From assembly GCF_000513895.2 (NCBI RefSeq), contig NZ_CP165783.1, positions 558,001-622,000 on the forward strand: a stretch of DNA of 64,000 nucleotides, written 5' to 3'. Positions 31,933-40,244 of the stretch are shown here, piece after piece. The first letter of the stretch is position 1. Each line of letters opens with the position of its first letter. The translations under genes and the position numbers were made by a program. The notes beneath the pieces are model-generated. The model made no database searches. It was not told the origin of the DNA and saw nothing but the letters and a program-made list of their open reading frames with translations. This DNA is from Ensifer sp. WSM1721 (GTDB lineage: Bacteria; Pseudomonadota; Alphaproteobacteria; Rhizobiales; Rhizobiaceae).

Positions 31933-33219
31933 ATGCGACTCAATCGACGCACATTCATGCTCGGCACGGCTGGCGCCGCCGCCGGTATTGCGCTTGGCCC
32001 CGTAGGCTCAGGACAGACCTTTGCTGCGGAAAGCGTGCAGCTGCGCGCGATGTGGTGGGGCTCCAACGATCGCTCGAAGCGGACATTGAGCGTCGCCCGG
32101 CTCTTCCAGGAGAAAAACCCTGATATAGCGATCGTCGGCGAGAGCCTGAGCGGCGAGGGGTACTGGACCAAGCTTGCGACGCAGATGGCCGGTCGCGCCA
32201 TTGCCGACATTTTCCAGCTCGAGCCCAACACGATTTCGGATTACTCGAAGCGCGGCGCCTGCCTCGCCCTCGATCCTTTCGTTCCTTCAGTGCTGGACGT
32301 GAACGCTTTCGGCCAAGATATGCTGAAGCTGACAACCGTCGACGGCAAGCTTTGGGGTGTCGGCCTCGGCCTGAACTCATTCGCGATGTTCCACGACGCC
32401 GATGCCTTCGCCAAGGCAGGCGTCACCCCTCCGGGGCTCGACACCACGTGGTCGGAATACGCCGACATCGCGATCGAGATGGCCAAGGCCACCGGCAAGG
32501 GCGGCGGGCCGTATGCGGCTCGCTACGCCTATGTCTTCGATGCCTGGCTTAGGCAACGCGGCAGCAGTCTCTTCAACGAAAGCGGCCTCGGTTTCGGCGT
32601 CGAAGAGGCCAAGGAGTGGTATGCCTACTGGGAGGATCTGCGCAAGCGCGGCGGCACCGTTGCGGCCGATGTCCAAACGCTCGATCAGAATACGATCGAC
32701 ACGAACTGCCTGGCGCTCGGCTATTCAGCGATCGGCATGGCCTATTCGAACCAGTTGATCGGCTATCAGCTCATCATGAAGAGCAAACTTGGCATCGGCA
32801 TGCTGCCCAGAGCCGAGAAGGGCGGCCCCTCCGGGCACTATTATCGCCCGGCCCTGATCTGGAGCATCGGCGCCACCTCGGAGCACGGCGAGGAAGCCGC
32901 CAGATTCATCAGTTTTTTCGTCAACGACGTCGAAGCAGGCAAGATCCTCGGCGTCGAGCGCGGCGTGCCGATGTCGCCCACCGTTCGCGAGGCGATACTG
33001 CCGCAGCTCAATCCCACGGAAGCGGAAACGGTGAAATACATCAACGCGCTTAAGGACCAGGTCGGCAGCTATCCTGCCCCTGCGCCGCTTGGAGCGACGG
33101 AGTTCGACCATCGCGTGTTCCGGCCGATTGCGGACGAGCTTGCCTTCGAGCGCATATCGGTCGCGGATGCGGCGGAACGCCTGGTCAGCGAAGGAAAGAC
33201 TACCATCCGCACCGGCTGA
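31933..33219 (+). CDS. ABC transporter sugar-binding protein (Tat-exported), orphan
   Basis: MRLNRRTFMLGTAGAAAGIA is a twin-arginine signal with RRTFM, ending near QTFAAES. The mature domain is the family 1 extracellular solute-binding fold: ARLFQEKNPDIAIVGESLSG, FQLEPNTISDYSKRGACLAL and LWGVGLGLNSFAMFHDADAF. ATG at 31933 has GGGAGGA 6 nt upstream. It is divergent from lacI and should bring in the sugar whose catabolism the minus-strand operon encodes. No permease or ATPase gene follows; the next gene is on the opposite strand, so the transport operon has been cut or relies on components elsewhere. Confidence 0.9.
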   Translation: MRLNRRTFMLGTAGAAAGIALGPVGSGQTFAAESVQLRAMWWGSNDRSKRTLSVARLFQEKNPDIAIVGESLSGEGYWTKLATQMAGRAIADIFQLEPNTISDYSKRGACLALDPFVPSVLDVNAFGQDMLKLTTVDGKLWGVGLGLNSFAMFHDADAFAKAGVTPPGLDTTWSEYADIAIEMAKATGKGGGPYAARYAYVFDAWLRQRGSSLFNESGLGFGVEEAKEWYAYWEDLRKRGGTVAADVQTLDQNTIDTNCLALGYSAIGMAYSNQLIGYQLIMKSKLGIGMLPRAEKGGPSGHYYRPALIWSIGATSEHGEEAARFISFFVNDVEAGKILGVERGVPMSPTVREAILPQLNPTEAETVKYINALKDQVGSYPAPAPLGATEFDHRVFRPIADELAFERISVADAAERLVSEGKTTIRTG

Positions 33220-33383
33220 TCCGGAAGGTCGCGACGCCCGGAATATCAGACGCGGGATGCGGGAGGCTTTTTCCTCATCCCGCTCTGACCTCCGAGGACC
33301 TGCGACCGATGCGCTTGTCGAGTTCTCCAGGCGTCGGGCGAATCCGAGATTGGCAGGCTGGAGCGCATGAATGCCCCGGGCGA

Positions 33384-34568
33384 TCAGGAGCCCGATGCCG
33401 CGAGCTCGGGCGAGATTTCGGCAAGCTGGTCGGCCGGTCGGATCAGCGGCGCGGCGGATCTCTCGATGGCGCAGGCCTTGAGGTTCCCAGTGAAGAGAAT
33501 GCCGGCGATCGGTAGCACCGCCTCGGCCGGGAATGCCTCGTGCCGGATGCTGTCCCTCGGCACATGCAGTTTGTGTTCGGCGGCGGCCGTCCCGCCCGAC
33601 AGGACCAGCGCGCGAGTCTGCTGCATGTCGAGGAGCGTCGGCCCGTAAAGGAACTCGAAACTGAGCATTGAGACCAGGAACTTGTAGGTGCCGTCGCGGA
33701 CGCCGCCCTTGAGCATCGCGGCGCGATGCATGTCCTCGCCTATGCGGACATCGAGCGGCGGGATGCGCGGCTCGCAGACATAGTTCAGCGCGAGCAGCAT
33801 TCCCTTCTCGACCTCAAAGCGCAGCCGGTCGCGCCCAAGATCGACTGCCGCGATCGAAAAGCGCCTGTTGCTGTATTCGACCACCGGCCGGCCGAGCCGC
33901 TTGGCGAGCCAGTTGCCATCGAGGGCTCGGGCGCCGGCGAAATGCTCGGGGTCAATCGCTGGCGGCAGCGCCGCGGGCCGCAGCGGCGTGGCGAGCGCGA
34001 GTTCGAGTTCGTCGGCGATCAGGTTCGCGACCATGGTCGTCGCCACCGGACGGGCATAATGGCCCTGGTCGGAATAGAAGCTGGGATGGCCTACCACCTC
34101 GCGTCCGAGCTTCTGCATCAGCAGCCGAGAGACGTCGACGCAAATCGTCCCGTACCATTGCGAGATGTAGGTGATGCCGGCATCAATCGAGGGCACTGAG
34201 GTCAGGAATGAGCCGTTGCGGGACCCGAAGACGAGCGTCGCGATACGCAGCTTCGGATTGCGCTCGCGGACGAAGCGGATGATGCCCTCGTAGAAGCGGG
34301 CCCAGTGCCGGAACGGGCGGCGCTCGTCGCCATAGACGAAGGCATCGTTAAGCGCATATTCGATCAGCAGCAGGTCGCAATCGGCGAGTTCCTGCTCGCG
34401 GATCTTGAGCTGGTAGAGGCCGAAGGCGCTGGTCGTGCCGCCCACCGCGAGATCCGCGACGATGTCGAGCTCGACGCCGCGCCGCGCCATAGTGGAAAGC
34501 AGCGAGGGCAAGTAGCCGGGCTGCATGACGGTGTTGGAACCGCCGATGATCAGGGTCTTCAGCTTCAT
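33384..34568 (-). CDS. SGNH/GDSL-type hydrolase-like protein, 394 aa
   Basis: MKLKTLIIGGSNTVMQPGYL carries the block I Ser (GGSNT). LAVGGTTSAFGLYQLKI provides a block II-like Gly, LLIEYALNDAF the block III Asn-Asp, and YSDQGHYARPVATTM the block V Asp-x-x-His. The C-terminal half (~170 residues) is beta-rich and lacks a known family. Such enzymes commonly add or remove acetyl groups on polysaccharides. ATG at 34568 was chosen at the domain start. It lies beyond the galU end of the EPS II region, in the place where S. meliloti has its last wge genes, so an O-acetyl-modifying role in EPS is an inference. Confidence 0.7.
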   Translation of the reverse strand: MKLKTLIIGGSNTVMQPGYLPSLLSTMARRGVELDIVADLAVGGTTSAFGLYQLKIREQELADCDLLLIEYALNDAFVYGDERRPFRHWARFYEGIIRFVRERNPKLRIATLVFGSRNGSFLTSVPSIDAGITYISQWYGTICVDVSRLLMQKLGREVVGHPSFYSDQGHYARPVATTMVANLIADELELALATPLRPAALPPAIDPEHFAGARALDGNWLAKRLGRPVVEYSNRRFSIAAVDLGRDRLRFEVEKGMLLALNYVCEPRIPPLDVRIGEDMHRAAMLKGGVRDGTYKFLVSMLSFEFLYGPTLLDMQQTRALVLSGGTAAAEHKLHVPRDSIRHEAFPAEAVLPIAGILFTGNLKACAIERSAAPLIRPADQLAEISPELAASGS

Positions 34569-34612
34569 GGCGTCACCGCCGCACGGCCGGTCGGGGAATG
34601 CTTGCCAAAGCG

Positions 34613-34878
34613 TCAGGCTCCATAGGTGGTTGCCTCCCAATCGAAATAGAAGGCGACCGCGATCCGACCGGCCCGCATGAGCTCGGCGAAGCGCTCGCGG
34701 ATCGTTTTGACCACGCGCTCGCGAAGGCTGTCATCGGCCGGGCAGGTCTTCGCGGTGTTGGCGCGCCAGAAGCGGCTGCCGTTTGCCTGCATTCCATCTC
34801 GTTGACGGTGACGAGAAGGTAGGGCGGCGATCCTTCGCGATGGATCACGTCCAGGTTCTCGTCGGAATAGATGAGCAT
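34613..34878 (-). pseudogene. Chimeric, frameshifted pseudogene with a WgaF-like C terminus
   Basis: ATG at 34878 (GGAG upstream) opens MLIYSDENLDVIHREGSPPY and LLVTVNEM. At about 34793-34797 one base appears to be missing: the next frame continues GMQANGSRFW and then RANTAKTCPADDSLRERVVK to AVAFYFDWEATTYGA, stopping at 34613. The last 50 residues clearly match the C terminus of WgaF ([12 protein letters not shown]...AAFYYDWD). The first part looks like the start of a different protein, so this is a remnant fused from two genes. Confidence 0.55.
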
Positions 34879-34987
34879 TCAGAGACTCCGAGAATGGGGC
34901 CGCCAATCGGCTTGGATTTCGACGGCGTTCAGCCATCACGGATGCAATCGGGCGGGCTCTTTTCGGCCTTCCCGCCCGTGACTTTGT

Positions 34988-35875
34988 TCACGCCACGGCT
35001 CGCCGCGCGGCGGAGAGAGTCTCCATCTCGAGGCCGATGTGGCGCGCGAGATCGCTTCGGGCGATTGCCATGTGCAGGTTTGCGCTGACGAAGCCTGCCG
35101 GCGTGCCGCAATCGAAGGTGCGGCCGCAGAATTCGAACGGCCGGATCTCCTGGGCCGACATCAGCGCGATCATCGCATCAGTAAGCTGGATTTCACCACC
35201 GGCGCCGGGCGCCTGGCGCTCGAGCAGTTCGAAGGTGTCGGGATGGAGGATATAGCGCCCCGAGATGAAGAGATTGCTGGGGGCCGTCCCCGGAGCTGGT
35301 TTTTCGACGAGACCTGTGACGACCGGGCCGTCGGCTCTGCGCTCGAGCGAGACGATGCCGAATTTATGCGCGTCCTCGGGCGCGCACCGCTCCACGGCAA
35401 TGACGTTGCCGCCATGGCGTTGATAAAGCGACATCATGGACTTGAGGCAGGGCTCCTCGGAGACCATCAGCATGTCGGGAAGAAGCACGGCGAAGGGTTC
35501 GTCGCCGACGATGTGCCGCGCGGTCCATACTGCGTGGCCGAGACCGCGCGCCTGCTGTTGGCGCACGAAGGAAATGGTGCCGGCACGAGGGGTGTTCTCG
35601 ACGATCCTGTCGGCCAGCGGATGCTTGCCGGCCTTGCGCAGGCTGACATCGAGCTCGAACGCATGATCGAAATGGTCCTCGATCGCACCCTTCATGCGGC
35701 CGGTGACGATGATCACGTGTTCGATGCCCGAAGCGAAGGCCTCCTCGACGATATAGTCGAGCACCGGTCTGTCGACGATCGTCAGGAGCTCTTTCGGGAC
35801 GCTCTTGGTGGCAGGAAGCATCCGCGTGCCGAGACCGGCGGCGGGAATGATGGCTTTGCGGATTCTCTTTTGCAT
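34988..35875 (-). CDS. galU: UTP-glucose-1-phosphate uridylyltransferase
   Basis: AIIPAAGLGTRMLPATKSVP is the nucleotidyltransferase loop, KELLTIVDRPVLDYIVEEAF the substrate region, and LVEKPAPGTAPSNLFISGRY and FDCGTPAGFVSANLHMA complete the family pattern. 295 aa, the normal length. It makes UDP-glucose, which with UDP-galactose provides the two sugars of galactoglucan. It lies ~65 bases downstream of wgeG on the same strand, so it may be the tail of the wge operon. ExoN-type enzymes are its rhizobial homologues. Confidence 0.93.
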   Translation of the reverse strand: MQKRIRKAIIPAAGLGTRMLPATKSVPKELLTIVDRPVLDYIVEEAFASGIEHVIIVTGRMKGAIEDHFDHAFELDVSLRKAGKHPLADRIVENTPRAGTISFVRQQQARGLGHAVWTARHIVGDEPFAVLLPDMLMVSEEPCLKSMMSLYQRHGGNVIAVERCAPEDAHKFGIVSLERRADGPVVTGLVEKPAPGTAPSNLFISGRYILHPDTFELLERQAPGAGGEIQLTDAMIALMSAQEIRPFEFCGRTFDCGTPAGFVSANLHMAIARSDLARHIGLEMETLSAARRAVA

Positions 35876-35940
35876 GGTGGTGCCTCCGGTTCATGGGGCC
35901 TTGCGCACAAGGCTTTTTTGAGAGTCTGTGGCGGGTGGGT

Positions 35941-37284
35941 TCATGACGCTCTTGCCCGAATGGTCGAGCCGGCCGGTGCGAGCGGAGCGGAATGCTCAGG
36001 ACCAAGTCGGCCTTGCTTTTCTTCATGGAGCCGGCGGTATAGTTCGGAATGTTCGCGGGCGGCGTCGATATGACTCATAGGCGCCCTCATGGTTGTATGC
36101 AGCCGCTCCCAGACCTTAGGTTCGGCCAGGACCTCAATGAGCCGGTCGGCGAGATCCTGGGCGCTACCGGCGCGGAAATGCAGCCCATCTCTTCCGTCAC
36201 GCACCTTCTCGGCCATGCCGCCGATATCGGAGCAGACGATCGGCCTGCGGTGGTGCAGGGCTTCCTGGATCACGACTGGAGAGTTCTCCCACCAGATGGA
36301 CGGCAGCACGACCCAATCGACGGAGCGCATCAGCCGCGGCATATCCGCGTTTTGATAGGCGCCATAGAAACGCACGCGCCGGCCGGCATCGTCGATGAGC
36401 TTCTTCACGCGCTCCTGGAACTCGGCCGGCTGCCGCTCGAGATTGCCGCCGTAGATCATCAAGCAGGAGTCCTCGCCCCAGATTTCCTGCGGAACGCGCG
36501 ACACCGCATCGATCAGGACGTCGACGCCCTTGAACGGCGTCATCTGCCCGAAATAGGCGAAGCGGTTGCGGCGTGCCATGCCCGCGGGCAGGTCGCGCAC
36601 GGGCGCGGGTTCCTTGACGACAATGCCGTTTTCGATGACCGAAAGTTTCTCCGCCTCGATCCCCCATTCGACATACCGGGTCGCGAGGAACATGCTCGGG
36701 GAGACGAAGGCGTCGGCAAGGTCGAGCATCCCGCGCAGGAACTGCTCGCGCTTCAGGAAGCGTGAAACCGGGATGTCGGGGAAGCAGCCGTGACAACTGA
36801 TAGGTGACGCCTTGTTGCAGAGCTGGCCCGACGGCCTCTTCACCATTTGTCCGTGGTTGTGGCAGATCGCCAGATATTCATGGAGCGTGACGACGATCAA
36901 CGACCGGGGCAGGGCCTCGCGAATAGCATAGAGGGCCTCGAGCCCCATGCCTATTACGTGATGGAAGTGGACCACGTGAGGGGAGAGGTCGCCGACGAAA
37001 CGCAGAAGGTCGCGCCGGATCGCCTCGGTATCGCCGTTGGACAGGAAGAAATGGTCGTAGTCGTCGGCATGGAAGAGAACCTCGTCCACCGCCAGGCGCA
37101 TGCTCATGAGCGCCGATGCGCCATGGCGCGGAACGGGATGGCCGACGCGAGCAAGATAGATCGACTCGACGCCCGGAAGCGTGTTCAGGCCTTTGTGGAG
37201 ATTATGGGATGCAACCTCCGCTCCGCCCAGCGACATCGTCGGGTGGCCATGGGAGACGACAAGGACTCGAAGTCGCTCGCTCAT
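35941..37284 (-). CDS. wgeG: GT4 glycosyltransferase, EPS II cluster
   Basis: 447 aa. RVLVVSHGHPTMSLGGAEVA begins the N-terminal domain, VVHFHHVIGMGLEALYAIRE and the HEYLAICHNHGQMVKR segment follow, then VSPSMFLATRYVEWGI. The donor-binding GT-B half has FAYFGQMTPFKGVDVLIDAV and SIWWENSPVVIQEALHHRRP, with the E-x7-E-like site. Its order and orientation match expE7 (wgeG) of S. meliloti. It shares the VHFHH, CH-x-CF and SIWWEN motifs with WgeD, suggesting a paralogous pair. It overlaps wgeF by ATGA. It is expected to add Glc or Gal to the lipid-linked repeat. Confidence 0.85.
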   Translation of the reverse strand: MSERLRVLVVSHGHPTMSLGGAEVASHNLHKGLNTLPGVESIYLARVGHPVPRHGASALMSMRLAVDEVLFHADDYDHFFLSNGDTEAIRRDLLRFVGDLSPHVVHFHHVIGMGLEALYAIREALPRSLIVVTLHEYLAICHNHGQMVKRPSGQLCNKASPISCHGCFPDIPVSRFLKREQFLRGMLDLADAFVSPSMFLATRYVEWGIEAEKLSVIENGIVVKEPAPVRDLPAGMARRNRFAYFGQMTPFKGVDVLIDAVSRVPQEIWGEDSCLMIYGGNLERQPAEFQERVKKLIDDAGRRVRFYGAYQNADMPRLMRSVDWVVLPSIWWENSPVVIQEALHHRRPIVCSDIGGMAEKVRDGRDGLHFRAGSAQDLADRLIEVLAEPKVWERLHTTMRAPMSHIDAAREHSELYRRLHEEKQGRLGPEHSAPLAPAGSTIRARAS

Positions 37285-39488
37285 GCGGAAACCCTTTCGA
37301 CGATGTTCTCTTGGTCCGCCGAGATCTCAGCCCACCGGGAGTCGAAGACCCCCTGGTCGATCCGCTCCACCAGCGCGACCGTGCCGACGGAGGATGCCTC
37401 GTCGGAACCCAGCATCTGGACCGATGGCAACCAGTAGGATTCGATGCCGGAGCGGCCGAGTTTGAGGCCGAGATCGAGGCCCTTCTGTTGAGAGCCGAGA
37501 TAACCGGCCGAAAAGCCTCCGGCAGCGAGAAGAGCCTCGCGGGGCATGATGCAGCATTCAAACGAGGCCGCCGCGACCCGCGTCAGCTTCAGGCCGGTCA
37601 GGGCGCTCAGCGGATAGCCGGCATAGCGGCCTGAAAACGGGCGCTCGGACTCCGCGGCTGCCCAGCTTCCGGCCCAGCGAACGGAATGGTCCTCATAGGC
37701 GAGCGTCGGGGAGATGATGCTGCCTTTCAATCCCTCATGCGCCGCAACGAGCTTGCCGTACCAGCCGGCCCTGTGCGGCAGCAGCGAGCCGGCAAGCAGC
37801 ACCACCGTATCGCTCGTCAGCGCCCGAGTTCCGGCTTCCAGGAGGTCGTAGACGTCACCCGGCTCCTGCGCCGACATCAATCTCAGCGGCAGCCGGTAGA
37901 ATTGCGCAAGTTGCTTGATCCGCCCGGACTGGCGGCGAAAACGGTCAGGAGGCAAGACGAGGGCGATTGGCGCGTGCCGGGTCTCGGGGTCGAGGGCGAG
38001 GAGCCCGAGGAAGGGGGCAATGTCTTCTTCTTCGCTTTCTCCGGCGGCGATGACGATCGGCGGGCCGGCAGCCTGATCGAACGGACCAGCATCGACGAGG
38101 ACCGCGATGGCCGGCGAGCGGCGCTCGCAGGCGCAGAGGAACGGCACGATCTGACGATCGATGACCTCTGGCAGCGCCCAGTCATCAGGGTCTACGGACC
38201 GGATCTGGCGAAGGGCCGCTGAGCGCGCCGCAATCCGGACTGGCGAAAGCGGCATGAAGGCGCGACGGGAATCCTTGAGCGTCAGCTCCAGATGGAGCGC
38301 TGCCGTGGCAGCCAAGGCCTTGGTGGAGACGATGAAGCCGTGGCCATTGCTTTCGCGGGCGAGCGCGTTTCGGAACGCCGGTTCCTCGGTGAAGGCACCC
38401 GTCACATCGGACCGGTCGAGCCTGGTCCAACAATCGTTGAGCCGCGTTTCGGCGCGTCCGCCGCATAGCTTGACGCTTTGAACATGGCCGTCGGGATCGA
38501 GCAGCCAGCCCGAGATCAGGAGACCGCCGCCATCGACCTGGAAGGCATTGTCTATCCCCATCCGCACGGGCAGAGGAAGCGTGGAGACCGTCTCGCTGCC
38601 GTCGAAGCTGTTCGCGGCCGAGCGCAGGCGCAGGAGAACCTGGGGCGAGCTGTGCGTCTGGAGCAGCACGGCGCGGATATGGCCCGGCGTTTCCGTGGGA
38701 CCGGCGACGACCCTCTGCTCATGAACCCTCGCGTAACGCCAGCCGGCGCGTCCGCGATAGACAAGCCCCTCTATGTCGCGCGCCCGAAGCCTTTCGTTCG
38801 ACGGCAGCAGGCCGATGAAGCCCGCAGCTCCCTCCGGAGCGTCCGGACGGGAAAAGGTGGCCATTGCGCAGTCGGTGAGGAGGGACTGTTCTCCGCTCAC
38901 GACCGTCCGGCAGACGCCGGGCACTACATGGCGTCCCCATCCTTTGAGGAAAACCGCTCCATCGTGGCTCTCCCCAAGAAGCTCGATGAATCCGTCGCTG
39001 CCGTTTCGGGATTGCAACAGGGCGATGATCGCCGAGAGCCTTTGGCGCCCGATAGGCCCTTGCATGATGGCATCCACGAGCGCATCCAGGGTGCCGGCCA
39101 ATCGGGCCTCGGCGAGCTCCGCTAGGATCACGACCGCGTCGCCCAGCGAGACGGATCGAGGCGTGAAGACGTAGCGCCTGCAAATTGCTTCGCCACCGAA
39201 GCGGACGGTCGTGAGCGGACGGCTGGTGCCATCCAACGGCAGCAGCGCTGCGAAACCGTGCGTCGCCGGCGCCACGGGCGACGGCAATTGCCAGCCGATG
39301 ATCGAGGCAACCCAAGTGACGGCCGCATCGTCGTTGATTTCCGCCGGCAGCTCGCCGTCCATGGGGCCGCCCGTGCCGATCACAAGCAGAAGCGCCTCAT
39401 CGATGGGGCAGGCGACGACCCTGCCGGACCTCAGGACCCTGGCGGCGGGCTGCGATGACAGGGAAAGCGACTGTTCGGCACCAAGCAT
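37281..39488 (-). CDS. wgeF: Large EPS II cluster protein, weak GT2-like C terminus
   Basis: 735 aa, soluble. Residues 1-300 have no recognised domain. Residues ~315-390 contain DGGGLLISGWLLDPDGHVQS and RSDVTGAF, a GW-x3-DP module also visible in WgeB and WgeE. Residues ~520-735 have features of family 2 transferases: ALTSDTVVLLAGSLLPHRAG, GSIISPTLAYEDHSVRWAGS and CCIMPREALLAAGGFSAGYL, but the usual nucleotide-binding N-terminal VS-I-P strand is not evident. Order and orientation correspond to expE6 (wgeF). It overlaps wgeG by 4 nt. A direct catalytic role is uncertain. Confidence 0.7.
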   Translation of the reverse strand: MLGAEQSLSLSSQPAARVLRSGRVVACPIDEALLLVIGTGGPMDGELPAEINDDAAVTWVASIIGWQLPSPVAPATHGFAALLPLDGTSRPLTTVRFGGEAICRRYVFTPRSVSLGDAVVILAELAEARLAGTLDALVDAIMQGPIGRQRLSAIIALLQSRNGSDGFIELLGESHDGAVFLKGWGRHVVPGVCRTVVSGEQSLLTDCAMATFSRPDAPEGAAGFIGLLPSNERLRARDIEGLVYRGRAGWRYARVHEQRVVAGPTETPGHIRAVLLQTHSSPQVLLRLRSAANSFDGSETVSTLPLPVRMGIDNAFQVDGGGLLISGWLLDPDGHVQSVKLCGGRAETRLNDCWTRLDRSDVTGAFTEEPAFRNALARESNGHGFIVSTKALAATAALHLELTLKDSRRAFMPLSPVRIAARSAALRQIRSVDPDDWALPEVIDRQIVPFLCACERRSPAIAVLVDAGPFDQAAGPPIVIAAGESEEEDIAPFLGLLALDPETRHAPIALVLPPDRFRRQSGRIKQLAQFYRLPLRLMSAQEPGDVYDLLEAGTRALTSDTVVLLAGSLLPHRAGWYGKLVAAHEGLKGSIISPTLAYEDHSVRWAGSWAAAESERPFSGRYAGYPLSALTGLKLTRVAAASFECCIMPREALLAAGGFSAGYLGSQQKGLDLGLKLGRSGIESYWLPSVQMLGSDEASSVGTVALVERIDQGVFDSRWAEISADQENIVERVSA

Positions 39489-39502
39489 GTGCGTAGGCCC
39501 CC

Positions 39503-40234
39503 TTACGCACCGGTCAAGAGCGAGAGGAGAGCGCCCGCGGCAAATCCTACGAGAACGAAAAGCAAAAGCAGCACCGGCTTCAGCTCTCCGCTCGACCGCT
39601 TCTGCAAGGCGCTCAGGTTCTTTTCCATCGCCGCCACCACACCGTCGAGCCGCATCAGGTGGACGTCGAGATCGTTCAGCCTCTGGGTGATTTCCGTCCT
39701 GAGATTTGCGATGGCGTCGCCTATGGCGGCGACCCCGACCGCCTCACCCTCGCCGCTCTCGTCATTCTGCGCACGCAACATCGAACGCTGCGACACCTGC
39801 AATTGCCGTTGCGCCGCCATCAGTACGTCGAGCTTGTCGAGGACCTTTGCGAGCGGAGCAGCAATCAGGGCTTCGGCCGCCTGCTCGTCGGGGCGCGGGA
39901 CGCGGAGCTTTTGCTCCGTGCCGCGTCCGTCCAGCGCCATCACGACGAGATCGCCGGTGCGCGAGGCCGCCGCCTCCGGCAGCGCGATCTCGAAGGCGTG
40001 ATTGCCGTCGCCGATGCCGTTGCGTTTGAGATCGGGACGGCTTCGATCGGCGATCGCCTCTGCGATCACGTTGCCGTCGAGAAGCACGCGAATGGCCAGC
40101 CGCCGGTCCGGGGCCTGGGGGTCGTACGCCCAGCCGAAGAGCCGGCCCTGGTCGATCGCGTCAACGCGGCCATTCACGGGCTTCGTATTGTCCTGTTCCG
40201 GTGCGGCATTTGATTTCTCGGCAATTGAAGACAT
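39503..40234 (-). CDS. wgeE: C-terminally anchored membrane protein with GWxxDP module
   Basis: From the ATG at 40234: MSSIAEKSNAAPEQDNTKPV, then GRVDAIDQGRLFGWAYDPQA and RPDLKRNGIGDGNHAFEIAL, a ~90-residue beta-rich module. Next is a long helical region (LAKVLDKLDVLMAAQRQLQV ... LRTEITQRLNDLDVHLMRLD) likely to form a coiled coil. A single C-terminal membrane helix, LLLLFVLVGFAAGALLSLL, follows. Tail-anchored topology suggests the module faces the cytosol where EPS is assembled. Position corresponds to expE5 (wgeE). No enzyme motif. Confidence 0.7.
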   Translation of the reverse strand: MSSIAEKSNAAPEQDNTKPVNGRVDAIDQGRLFGWAYDPQAPDRRLAIRVLLDGNVIAEAIADRSRPDLKRNGIGDGNHAFEIALPEAAASRTGDLVVMALDGRGTEQKLRVPRPDEQAAEALIAAPLAKVLDKLDVLMAAQRQLQVSQRSMLRAQNDESGEGEAVGVAAIGDAIANLRTEITQRLNDLDVHLMRLDGVVAAMEKNLSALQKRSSGELKPVLLLLFVLVGFAAGALLSLLTGA

Positions 40235-40244
40235 CGATTTTCCC

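Noticed and set aside
33220..33383. Possible missing permease start after the sugar-binding protein
   Set aside because: The 165 bases contain no plausible frame or ribosome binding site; the next gene is on the other strand.
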